Below are positions 45,283-56,300 of a DNA stretch of 64,000 nucleotides, piece after piece (position 1 is the first letter of the stretch; each line of letters starts with the position of its first letter). The notes under the pieces are model-generated. The model did no database searches and was not told the origin of the DNA. It was given only the letters and a program-made list of their open reading frames with translations. The DNA comes from Bolinopsis microptera (Eukaryota > Ctenophora > Tentaculata > Lobata > Bolinopsidae). The DNA lies in assembly GCF_026151205.1 (NCBI RefSeq), contig NC_087073.1, positions 19,372,837 to 19,436,836 on the forward strand. Direction: 5' to 3'. The translations under genes and the position numbers were made by a program.

Positions 45283-47871
45283 TCAAAGATTAGAAAATTC
45301 TGCCATTTTCCCCCACGATTCACCGACCTCCACCTTAACTTTCAAGGGAACGGAAAGGTGGATTTCACTCGTAAACTCGGACGACTCTAACATTTGATAA
45401 ATGACACGTGCAAACTGATCCACGTTCTCGTGATAAACTTCATAAAGTAGCTCGTCATGAATCTGGATGAGAAGTTGAGCATTTACTTGATTGTTAGATT
45501 TGAGATAGTCAGAGAGTTTCAGCATTGAGACCTTGCAGATGTCAGCTGCAGAACCTTGGATGACAAAGTTCACCGCTTGTCTTTCAATAGACTTTCTCAG
45601 GGCAAAATTGCTTTGGTTGATATCTGGAAAATGTCTTAAACGATTCAGAATTGTCCGCAGTTTTTTGGTACCTCTGGCCCTTTTGATGACAGCGTTTGTG
45701 AACTTGGATATGTTCTGAAACTTTGCAAGAAAACTGCTCATCAACATCTTAGCCTCTGATAGTGAAACTTTTAGTATTTGGGATAGCTTAGGAATTCCGA
45801 CACCATAGATAATAGCATAACAAACACGCTTAGTTTTGTTCCTCTCAACATTAGAGACACTCTCCGATGGAATACTCTTCCAGGAGGCAGTTAGAGTAGT
45901 GAAAATGTCGTCGGAACTTTTAAACATCTCAATTAGTTCCTGGTCTTTAGCAAAATGGGCAAGAATTCTCATCTCGATAGAACAGAAATCCACTGCGACA
46001 AACTGGCATCCCAGGGAGGGTACGATAATTTCTCTTACAGAATGACTGCTCTGTTCATCGTCCACATTGTTTTCAATAACGTCTTTAGGAAATGCCTGAA
46101 CGTTAGGGTTGAAAGCAGCCAAACGGCCTGTAGCTGCGGATGTTTGGTCCCAAGAGGGGTACAGTTTTCCAAACTTCATGTACTGATGCAACCCATCCAC
46201 ATACGTTGATTTCAATTTACTTATCCTGCGATGAGCCAGAATGATTCGAGGAAGAGGATGAAGTTCTGTTAGTTTTAACAAACATGCCTCAGATGTGCTC
46301 TTTTCCCGTTTAGCTGCTGTCCGAGACATGTTATCTGGTATTTTCTCGTCTAATTTCAGCTCTTCGTAAAGAATTTGTCTTAACTGTACAGGGCTGGTTA
46401 ACAACACATGTCGACCTAGTACGGATGATGCCTCCTGTTCTATAACTGACAATCGTTTTGTCAGATAGATGCTCAACAGGTGAAGCTCTTTTTTGTCGAT
46501 ACAAATACCAGTTTGGCCCATTTGGCATATTGTCCCAAGAAGAGGACATTCCAAGTATTGGAACAGGTTTAATAGCCTTTCCTCGGTGAGATGACTGTAA
46601 ACTGCTTGTTTTATATCTAAAATCAAAGCGAGAGAGGAATGAAGTTGGAAGGAAAAGTTGTTATGTGAAGCCACATTTGCAGTAGCTAAGTTATACCTCG
46701 AATGAAGATCGGACAATTTCTGTGGTACATCATCAGATGTTAGGAGCCAAGACGCTATCTTCAGGTCTATCATATTCTTAACAACTTCGCCGTTCATTAG
46801 AGGCTTGATCAGGATATTGCATACAATGTAAAGTTGATATGCATTGAACGAAATTTTGAGGATATCAGATGACAAAACTATGTGCAGAAATTCCACAACG
46901 GAGTCATCATTATCACCCAAGGCAGAAACCGGGACATACAGACCCATGGCCATGTGATCATTCAATTGATCTACCTTAAACAGAAAGCATATTCCGGACA
47001 CAGTTATTTTTTCAAAAGTTTGTCTGGAGGATCCTATACCTAGATGCGAAGTGTTATCTGAATAGGAAAGAGCAACAGCTACCTCCTCACATTTCAGCAA
47101 CACAGACCGGACAGCCCATCTTTCAGATGAAGTTAAACTTTGAAAATCTTTAAAAGGTTCTTGAATAGAGGAGGATTTTGGTAAACATTTTGACTTGAGA
47201 GTTTCCAAAATTTTTATCGGGTTACTCATTCCATCTTCTGGTTTTGTGATCACCGGAGAATCTTGTTGCGGAATATTTTTACAGTCCAATGTTCTGTTGA
47301 AAGCTTCCTTCAGAGACTTTGAAAATGTACCCTTTTGACTAGTAGCACTATCAAAGTTTCCTGACTTGTTTCCACTTATTGTGTAATGTGTGTTAGCTGA
47401 GGTTGACGGTGAAGATTCGAATGGTGTGTTACTTTCAAATAGATTAGTGTCAAACATATCAGCGACCAAAGAATTGTTTTTCTGGCAGGTACCAGCTGAG
47501 GAATCCAAATTGTTGGAAAATAATGGGATGCTGAGTTTATTCCGATTTTGACTGTTGAACTGAGTAGATAGCATAACATGCCCTGGTGAGGACAGAGCAG
47601 GTGAAGATTGCAATGAAGTCGACCTGTTTGAAAATGACCTGATTAGTTTCTGCTTTCCCCAATTTGCACTAAAGAGACGAGGAGTATTTCCAACTGATTG
47701 TGAACTTGGTGTTTCAAGTCCAGAACGTAACATATGTACTAGGTTGGTCCGTTTTCGTTGTTGATAGACATTAGACCAGTTTTGTGGGAGGCGAAAGTTT
47801 TTATATTTTTCACGCAGTCTTTGGTAAACATGCTCATTGAAGTCTTTGTGCTGCGTACAGTTACGCTCCAT
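45283..47871 (-). CDS. POLN: DNA polymerase nu-like family A polymerase, single exon
   Basis: An intronless ORF of 862 aa. After a Ser/Asn-rich N-terminus (about 1-230) comes a degenerate 3'-5' exonuclease-like region (about 250-420) lacking the acidic metal ligands, then a complete polymerase. Motif A is VDFCSIEMRILAH (about residue 624), with the catalytic Asp; motif B is KTKRVCYAIIYG (about 680); motif C is IHDELLYEV (about 803), with the second Asp. TSAATGRLAAFNPNVQAFP precedes motif A. Family A polymerases of the nu/theta branch act in translesion synthesis, interstrand crosslink repair and end joining. There is no helicase domain and the length matches vertebrate POLN (about 900 aa), so nu rather than theta is preferred. 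A single exon is unusual for this gene; retroposition or intron loss is possible. The ATG is 2 nt after an acceptor-like tttaatatag. Confidence -1.
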   Translation of the reverse strand: MERNCTQHKDFNEHVYQRLREKYKNFRLPQNWSNVYQQRKRTNLVHMLRSGLETPSSQSVGNTPRLFSANWGKQKLIRSFSNRSTSLQSSPALSSPGHVMLSTQFNSQNRNKLSIPLFSNNLDSSAGTCQKNNSLVADMFDTNLFESNTPFESSPSTSANTHYTISGNKSGNFDSATSQKGTFSKSLKEAFNRTLDCKNIPQQDSPVITKPEDGMSNPIKILETLKSKCLPKSSSIQEPFKDFQSLTSSERWAVRSVLLKCEEVAVALSYSDNTSHLGIGSSRQTFEKITVSGICFLFKVDQLNDHMAMGLYVPVSALGDNDDSVVEFLHIVLSSDILKISFNAYQLYIVCNILIKPLMNGEVVKNMIDLKIASWLLTSDDVPQKLSDLHSRYNLATANVASHNNFSFQLHSSLALILDIKQAVYSHLTEERLLNLFQYLECPLLGTICQMGQTGICIDKKELHLLSIYLTKRLSVIEQEASSVLGRHVLLTSPVQLRQILYEELKLDEKIPDNMSRTAAKREKSTSEACLLKLTELHPLPRIILAHRRISKLKSTYVDGLHQYMKFGKLYPSWDQTSAATGRLAAFNPNVQAFPKDVIENNVDDEQSSHSVREIIVPSLGCQFVAVDFCSIEMRILAHFAKDQELIEMFKSSDDIFTTLTASWKSIPSESVSNVERNKTKRVCYAIIYGVGIPKLSQILKVSLSEAKMLMSSFLAKFQNISKFTNAVIKRARGTKKLRTILNRLRHFPDINQSNFALRKSIERQAVNFVIQGSAADICKVSMLKLSDYLKSNNQVNAQLLIQIHDELLYEVYHENVDQFARVIYQMLESSEFTSEIHLSVPLKVKVEVGESWGKMAEFSNL

Positions 47872-48600
47872 GACTATATTAAATGTTGATCAGTTTTGAG
47901 ACTCAATACCAAATGTGAGCAACAGTAAAAAGAATTGAATCCTTGCCTCTTTACAAAATTATAAGGGGGCCAAATCATCGTTTGAATGTGGGATAATTTT
48001 GAAAAACTTAACGTATGGTGCTGGGTTTCTCATGGAAGGACAAGGTCAGCAATATAACTTTGTATGGTAGCCTTTGGACTACTCAAAACATTTGAATATT
48101 CGTGGTGCTACTCGACATTAGGTATAGTAGACTAGTGATATTAATTATCGAAAATACCGAGCCTGTGTCATTAATTCGCATAGTGCCTGTACCAACCGTG
48201 CGGCCAGATTGCAGGATAAAATTTACGGTTTAGTGATTTAAATATTACCGGAACACGGAAGAGAACAATTCTAGCAGCAAAATAATCGGGTAATCCGTAA
48301 TATATAAGTATAGTAAGGATTTAACAAGGATGGTTAATATGTTGGCAGGGTTATGGACTTATAGTTCAATCATAACTCAAAACAATAATGCCACTATATC
48401 ATATATATGGGATGTTTTCGTTACCTGGGGACCTCAGGCTATAATGTTCATAAACATAATAGAGATTTGGCGGAATGACAGGCTGAGCGCGGCCCAGTAA
48501 TGCTTTCGTCGTTCAATATATACCATAACACGAAATTAAAACATCATTTAAACATATGTGATTGTGAAATTATTTTAGTTAATCTAGAAAACTATAACAA
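47872..48600. other. 5' flank of the polymerase gene with a repeat fragment
   Basis: There is no gene. A fragment near 48420-48495 (ataatgttcataaacata ... gagatttggcggaatgacag) resembles 49780-49830 inside the A-B-B-A repeat region, so this is an additional diverged copy of that dispersed repeat. Confidence -1.
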
Positions 48601-49620
48601 AAAAGTAATACGTGTAAGAAAGATATGATTTCTAAGGATATTTCTAATAATTCACATTTTTGGAATGTTACAAATGAAGTATTAGGGAGAATTGAATGTT
48701 GAAGGACCTAGCTATGTTAGTAATAAAGAGAAGCATAACGATTATCTTTATTATCCTCAATTTGACAACGCTGGCAGAGCAGCGAATACGTGGGGACCTT
48801 ATTGAAGCTTTTAAAGTAACTAGTGGTTTGACTGAATATGGATCGGGTTTGTTCAGAATGAGCAGATCTGGTCTTAATCTAGTTTCAACCAATAGGTGGT
48901 TGTAAGAGTGTAACTAAAGTTAAGAATCTCCAGTCTTCTTTTCTTCCGGAGCGAATCATTCCTTACTGGAACAAACTCCCTTCAGATGTCAAGAACTGCT
49001 CGACAGTTTTAAGCTTTAAAGTTAGATTGAAAGGATTTAAGAAAGAAATGATTTCTAAAAACAGTGTAAATGATTTTTATTTTTGGAATGTTTCGAATGA
49101 AGTTTTAGGGAAAATTGAAGGAGACACATAATGAATATCTTTGGTTTCATCCTTTTGTGGCAAAGAAACGTTTTATAAATCTTTATTCCACTGGGAAGTT
49201 TTAATTAATTGTTTATATATAATGCATTAGATTTTATTAATTAATAAAATTGAATTCAATAAATTATTAATGTTGATGGAAGAATATATTTATTTAAATT
49301 ATTTTTCTATTTAGTGCAATGATATTTTTTAGACACTTGTGATGATGTAATGTCATAGTCTTTACTTACTTACTTACTTACTTACTTACCCTTTTGTGGC
49401 AAAAAAGCGATTTATAAATCTTAATTCCGCTGGGAAGTATGAATAGGTTTATCTGTTGGGGATGCTTTTTGAATTTATTTGAAATTTTAAAATAAAGTTG
49501 TAGTTAATCATTTATTAATTTTGGTGGTAAGATATTTATATTTTTCCATATAGTGTTTGTAGACATGTGCAATGTGTAATGCAATGTTATGTCATAATTT
49601 TTACTTTACTTTACGCTATA
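48600..49620 (+). mobile_element. Degenerate 3' end of a non-LTR retrotransposon (LINE)
   Basis: The frame from 48696 reads LAEQRIRGDLIEAFKVTSG and then, in another frame near 48950, ERIIPYWNKLPSDVKNCSTV, a pairing typical of the extreme C-terminus of LINE reverse transcriptases (Jockey/CR1-like groups). Frame breaks make it a remnant. Two copies of a 3' tail follow: one ends at the TTAC microsatellite (about 49367-49390), and the second (49389-49615, from cccttttgtggcaaaaa) ends at tttactttactttac. Clade assignment is uncertain. Confidence -1.
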
Positions 49621-49789
49621 TATAGTGAAACTATTTTTATAGTTTCACCGCCGAGTCGGTGGGCGCGGCAACCACGATTTTTGTTAGATTGGCAAGCTGC
49701 GAAGAATTAGTGAAACAAATTTTAGTGAAACAAATTTAATTGACATCTTCAATTGATATTTAACCCTTAACTGGGTACCCAGGATATAA

Positions 49790-51505
49790 TCTTTATAAAC
49801 AAAATGGAGATTTGGCGGAATGACAGGCTTTAACGGGTGCCCAGGAAACCTTACTGGCTGGAGCCTAACTTTGAAAGTAAAAGAGATAGCGTCTTCCGGT
49901 TTTTTGCAAAATGTTCGTTTCGCAAAAATAACGTTTCCCCCCAGGGGGGAAATTGAAAACAACGTAGATTTTGAATTATCGCGAAAAGTCATATTTTAGG
50001 CCTTATAAAACTGCGTAGCTTTAACTTTGCAGATTGTTGTTCTGATCTGATTGGCTGAATCGTATCACGTGGTACGCGGTACAATTGCATTCTTGGAATA
50101 TTTGAAGCGTGCAAATGCAATGAACTAGTGAGCGCGCGCGGAGTTCAACATGCTGTGAAAAGGCGAACACCCTGTAGTAATATCGCTAGCCAGTAAGGAT
50201 TGCTGGGTATGAGATAGCCAAGAAGCTGCAAAGGGGGGGGGGGTTGATGGCGGGTTATGCTTTGTCAAAGTGGATGCTTTTTAAAATGAAACCGAAAGTC
50301 TTTAAACTGTGCGTTGTGTTGGTTTTATGTATAAGTATCGATTCGCATGACTTGTGACGAAATACCCAATTAGAGTTAGTACAAGCCAAACACAAGGATA
50401 TCTCGTGAACAGATCATATGCACCTGTTGCAGCCAATCGCAGACCTTGGTCGCTATAATTGAGCTCTTAAGTGACATTAAGTGACCGTTGAGCCACACTT
50501 CTTGACAAATTTTGTTTAGAATAACGACCCAATCATAAGGTAAAAAGTATAGGCTGTATTTTAAGGGCTAATATCAGTCCATCTAAGTCGTAAGTTTGGA
50601 GGAATAATACGGCTAATTTTGCGATTCTTTAAAGTCTTGAACCAAAATACCCTGCTGCGCCGTCAACTGGGCCTGAGATAGCCAAGAAGCTGCAAAGGTG
50701 TAAGGGGGGGGGGTTGATGGCGAGTTATGCTTTGTCAAAGTGGATGCTTTTTAAAATGAAACCGAAAGTCTTTAAACTGCGCATTGTGTTGGTTTTATGT
50801 ATAAGTATCGATTCGCATGACTTGTGACGAAATACCCAATTAGAGTTAGTACAAGCCAAACACAAGGATATCTCGTGAACAGATCATATGTACCTGTTGC
50901 AGCCGGTCGCAGACCTTGGTCGCTATAATTGAGCTTTAAGTGACATTAAGTGACCGTTGAGCCACACTTCTTGACAAATTTTGTTTAGAATAACGACCCA
51001 ATCATAAGGTAAAAAGTATAGGCTGTATTTTAAGGGCTAATATCAGTCCATTTAAGTTGTAAGTTTGGAGGAATAATACGGCTAATTTTGCGATTCTTTA
51101 AAGTCTTGAACCAAAATACCCTGCTGCGCCGTCAACTGGGCCCAGGAAACCTTACTGGCTGGAGCCTAACTTTGAAAGTAAAAAAGATAGCGTCTTCCGG
51201 TTTTTTTGCAAAATGTTCGTTTCGCAAAAATAACGTTTCCCCCCCCCCCAGGGGGGAAATTGAAAACAACGTAGATTTTGAATTATCGCGAAAAGTCATA
51301 TTTTAGGCCTTATAAAACTGCGTAGCTTTAACTTTGCAGATTGTTGTTCTCTGATTGGCTGAATCGTATCACGTGGTACGCGGTACAATTGCATTCTTGG
51401 AATATTTGAAGCGTGCAAATGCAATGAACTAGTGAGCGCGCGCGGAGTTCAACATGCTGTGAAAAGGCGATCACCCTGTAGTAATATCGCTAGCCAGTGA
51501 GGATT
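49790..51505. repeat. Complex A-B-B-A direct repeat region
   Basis: Block A (about 49840-50210, from cccaggaaaccttactggct) recurs at about 51140-51505 in the same orientation. Between them a block B of about 465 bp (from gagatagccaagaagctgc) occurs twice in tandem (about 50211 and 50675). Copies are roughly 97-99 percent alike; differences include G-run and C-run lengths (50231, 50703, about 51240) and a few substitutions. No coding potential is seen beyond chance ORFs read from block A. The A copies could be long direct repeats of an element whose interior has been tandemly duplicated. Confidence -1.
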
Positions 51506-51507
51506 GC

Positions 51508-51579
51508 TGGGTGATACTCGTAAAATATTTGTTTCAAATATTAGGACCGTCGACGGCGCGTGTCCTGGTAGGTTATAAA
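51508..51579 (+). repeat. Dispersed structured motif, copy 2
   Basis: It shares gggtgatactcgtaaaatat, aggaccgtcgac, ggcgcg and gtcctggtaggtt-taaacct with 23111-23228, but lacks about 14 nt (gagtccaactc region) and the flanking aaggactcgt copies. The hairpin is weaker (tttgtttcaaatatt). Confidence -1.
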
Positions 51580-51629
51580 CCTAAAATACTAAAATCAGCG
51601 CTTTATAATATTATTATATATAGCTTAAA

Positions 51630-51790
51630 GTAAAATAAAGTAAAAATTATGACATAACATTGCATCACACATGTCTACAAAGTATCAAATCACTATATGG
51701 AAAAAATATAAATATCTTACCACCAAAATTAATAAATTATTAACTCATAACTACAACTTTATTTTAAAATTTCAAATGAATTCAAAAGAA
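51630..51790 (-). mobile_element. Inverted copy of the LINE 3' tail
   Basis: The reverse complement of this segment closely matches 49450-49615 (ataaagttgtagttaatca ... tttactttactttac), so the A-B-B-A region is bracketed by oppositely oriented copies of the same LINE tail. Confidence -1.
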
Positions 51791-52780
51791 AGCGGCGCGC
51801 ACTACTTCGGAGAAATTTAGAAGAGTTTCATATTTGTCAACTTATACCGTAAAAGATTAAGCAATAAATTTGCAAGTTTGACTTGCAATATAATAATACC
51901 CACGATATTTTGTCACAGTTGATTTTTATTATCTTATTTATTATTGCTTCGAATATTTATGAATGCTATAGGTTCCCTAGAACTATCGATTTTTCGATTG
52001 TTCAGCCAAGATTAAGCTTAGAGTGAGCTAAGAACTTCATTTAGGTCTATACTAGCCCTCAGAGCTAAGTCATCCGAATAATCAAAAAATCGGTATCTTG
52101 GTTAAATGAGAAGGCATAAATCTGCCTAAAGATTATAAATCTTGTAAGGGTCCGTTTCAGTAAATTGGGGTGATCTGTGAATGATACCGTGTCGCCCAGT
52201 CTAGGTAAGGATTTTATTGGATCCATTTGGATCACTGCAAATTCTCGGTCGACTCAACCAAATGATCGCAAACATGATTGAGGGTTAAAAAAGCAAGTGC
52301 CCTATTATATCCCTACTATATCGAAAGATCAAGAATCTTCTGAGGATACACCTAAGTACATCTTCATTGTAGTGTGCTGTAAAACATAGACTACATACTA
52401 TACCATATCATTTTATTAACGGTATACATTGCATTATAATGCTTTTTGAAAACTTGAAGGGTTCTATTTTATAATAACGACTAGAATACCGATCTGCAGA
52501 AATCTCTGAATTCCAAGGGAGATTAAATAAACTCTCAATTAATCGCTTCAAAGCCTAAAATTGGTTCAAAACTTACTATTAACTAATACCACCTAAAGTG
52601 CAAGTGATGATTATAACAAGTTTAAGATGCATAAGATTTCTCATTATTTCTATACTATTCTGATTAAACGATAGGCTGACCATGTCATAGTGTCATATAT
52701 TGATTTGTTTGCATTTGCTGCAATAAAGCTTTTAATCGGATAATGATTTTACATGACCTCACACACTTGAACTATCTAAT
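51791..52780. other. No gene seen
   Basis: AT-rich intergenic sequence without recognised exons, RNA genes or element ends. Confidence -1.
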
Positions 52781-52789
52781 GGAACAAAT

Positions 52790-53222
52790 AGACAGGATGG
52801 TGCAAGACTGGACATCAGTGCGAGATCGTTTTGGTCGCCGCTGGACAGGGCATTCACAGATGTAAGGGTACTTCACCCTCAAGCCCAGTCCAACAGTGAC
52901 AAGAGCATCTCACAGATGTACCAATCTCACGAGAAAAACAAAAAACGTGAGTACAATGACAGAGTCCTAAATGTCGAAAAGGCTTCCTTCACGCCACTGG
53001 TGTTCAGTACTACAGGAGGAATGGCAACTGAGGCTTCACAGTTCCTAAAACATCTCGCTGAAAAGATCAGCCTAAAGAAAGGCCAACGGTATTGTGATGT
53101 GATGTCATTTGTCAGACGCAGACTGCGTTTTGATCTACTGAGAACCTGGGTTTTATTTTTACCTCAGTTTTTAAATTTGTACCATTTTTACAGAATTTTT
53201 ATAGTTATAATTATTTTTATAT
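52790..53222 (+). mobile_element. Retroelement-derived coding remnant
   Basis: A frame passing through VRVLHPQAQSNSD, YQSHEKNKKREYNDRV, ASFTPLVFSTTGGMATEA and RRRLRFDLLRTW is of a type I associate with the C-terminal region of retroelement polyproteins common in aquatic animal genomes. No intact upstream polymerase is present. The remnant ends about 90 bp before the WW-domain gene. The family assignment is from memory of the motif, so confidence is moderate. Confidence -1.
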
Positions 53223-53311
53223 AGGGTCATTGCTATATTATGTGTATATTGTTTGAATATTTTCAAAAAATTTTACACGACCTCACAAGTATATACCTTT
53301 AGAATCAAAAA

Positions 53312-56300
53312 ATGGCTAACAAACAACCTGCGTGGATGGCATGGCCTCTCCCTCCAGGTAAATCCCCTATTTGTGTTTTTTCAATCAATAGAATTAATAA
53401 AATAGCTAGTCATTCTTAAAATTCTGCATTACAATTTTAATGAGTTGCTACATCTTAGGGAAGCTAACTAATACTGCATTCAGGTTGGGAGGCAAGGTAC
53501 GACAGTGGTACTCGGAGATACTTTTTCATCAATCATCAAACCAAAGCGACTCAGTGGGTTGACCCTCGAATCGCCATCTATGAAGAACAGCAGAGAACGG
53601 TAAATATCCATAAGAAACCCTTTATGAAATCAAAGCTATCGAATATTTGCAGATCAAACCAACCTCAGTTTGTCATCTGATGTGGAATACCTGGTATATC
53701 CAATGAAACAAGAATTTGTTTTTCAATGAAATGAAAAATTCAATTTTCAGTTCATTTTACAGAGTCAACAAATTTCTAAAATTCACTAAAATATAATGCC
53801 CATTTGGTGTAACACTTTTTCTCCTTGACTTCTAATTGGATCATGGAAGGACAGGCAACTAATAGGGCAAAGAATGTGCAGGCCTGAAAGCTTTTGCACA
53901 CACAGAAACGTTAATTCGGATGAGTTTTTGAAAACAAAGTTCATATTTGGACCAGATAACAATTGTTGGTGGAGACAAAGGGTTTTGTTTAGGGTTGTTA
54001 TTATGGATTGCAGTCTTGTTATGCCAGAAAATCTACACTATATGCTTTAATTTATGTTGTGTAATTCAAGGGTATAAAACGAAACTTGAAAGTTGATATT
54101 ATTGTAGGGCTGGTGAAATATTATGGCCTTTGTATCAATGGTTATCATATATTAATAAGTCCTTGAATTAACATTCCTCAACATTTGTAATTGACAGCTA
54201 CAGAATCAAGCCCAACAAGAAGCTCAAAATCAGCTCAGAATCAGTCAGCAAAAGCACCTTGTAAGTATTAAACCGGTGGTCCCATAACAGTCTGATTAAC
54301 TCTGGCCTGTCTTGTTTAAATGAGTGCTCCTCTGTGCAGCAAAAACTTGATTTCTTTATCGAGTCAACAAATAAGTCTTGCTCTAAGTCTTGCTCTAAGT
54401 CATCTCCAAAATCAATCCTGATCAATTTAGTTATGTTTTTCTGACAACAGGTCTGTTAGTTTTTCATGGACACCTGTACCTCTTCAGAAAATGTTCAATT
54501 AATTTAAATATTTGTATGGTTTTTCTTCTGTTAGCACTTTTCTTTTCTGTGCATGTTTTAATATACGTAGCCAATAGTCATGTTGTGTGTGGATCATAAG
54601 AGGAGAACCGAAATATTACCTTCTGGTAAGCTTTTCTAAGTTTGGATTCTCTGTTAAACAGCTACTCTGGATGGCTTGATCACTGCAGTGATATATTTTA
54701 TTCTGATTACAAATGTTTAGAATTTTTGTTTCACAGCAACAGCAAAGACAACGAGAAGCTCAGAGAGAGGCACAGGAGCGCCAAAAACAAAGGGAATTTG
54801 TAAGGCTTTGTTTGAAATGTCTAGTGACTAGTACAGTTCAATTGAGTGCTCTTTTCTTACTGTGCCCACCATAACCAAGTTGTAACATTTATCTCATTTC
54901 AAGTGAAAAATACAATTGTTCATAAATGAATATCATCTAGTTATTCAGTTTTTATGAGTTATTTTTCATGTCACTTTTTGTCACAGTTTTTGGACAAGAT
55001 TTTCAGTTTTTGATCCTATGTGCCTTCTTGTAAGTGTTCAGATAGTGAACTTTTGTGTATACTTTTTCTGCTAGTACATTTCCTGCATGTTTGTCAACAT
55101 TAAATTATCACAATTCAATTTTACTGCTCACCATATTATGCTAATAAGGGTTTTTAAATTTTGTTTAGGAATCTCAAAACAATCAGGATAAGTTGTTCAT
55201 AGTTTCCTATTTTATTCACATTTATATTTCATCATATAATAGAATAGTTAGCATCATTGTCTCACAGCAACAGCAACAGCAACTGGAAGCACAAGGTCAG
55301 AGAGAGGCACAGGATCAGGCTCAGCAACAGAGAGAACTTGTAAGGATTACTTGGACAGAAGATTCTGTAAAATTGTTAATCTCAAGCACCTCTCCAGTTT
55401 AGCATGCCTGTACAAATTAATCCTTTTCTACTAGTAATAACATCTGTTATTTAATCTAATATATTTCTATAGCCAACTGAAAGTGGTGAATATCGTCATT
55501 GTCCTCAAATTGATCTTAAAATTATATGATCTGTTTTAAGTTACGTTCCAAAGTCAGGCCTGTCAGCATTATTTCTTCTCTCAGCATATTTCTCCTACGT
55601 GTTCAAGCAATCACTGTGTTATATGAATCATAAGAAGCAGATTATGTGTTATATAATACTCGCATTATGAGTATCAACTAATTTCACAGCAGCAGCAACA
55701 AAAGGATCAAGCTAAAAAAGAAGCACAAAATCGCCAGCAAAGGGAACTAGTAAGGCTTTGTGAGCTGCCTCTCAATAATTAATCATCTCAATTATCAAGT
55801 TCATAGCTATTCTAAATACCATCTACATTCTTTTACGATGATGAAGTTATTTTGTAACATGTCCTCATTACAATGTTTCTTTAATCCTAATCCTTTGTGC
55901 ACTGCAAGATGTGCAAGTACTCTCCACATTTTTAACAAGCTACTTTCTTTATAAGATAACTTATGATATTATGCACCATTTTTCTGATGATGTATTACAT
56001 GTGATGACTGATGTATTATATATGTCATGTATAATAATGTTCTACAATGTGGCCAATGGCCACATGTCATGATCAGCTGTGTTGCTTACGACGGTTAATG
56101 TCTAAACGTGTGTGGCCTGTTGAGCCTACCAGTTCATATCACCGGCCACTGGCAATTACAAAATATTCCATTTCATCTCGGTAACTGATAATACATCTTT
56201 ATTAAAAATTCAACATATGCATCGTTTTTTCCCCACGTGACCACTTGATATAAAACTCTGTTCATCATCTCATGTTCGTGTTTGCAGCAGCAGCAGCAAC

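Noticed and set aside
48696-48905. Independent small gene
   Set aside because: Its sequence (RGDLIEAFKVTSG) is the C-terminal signature of a LINE reverse transcriptase, continued in another frame downstream.
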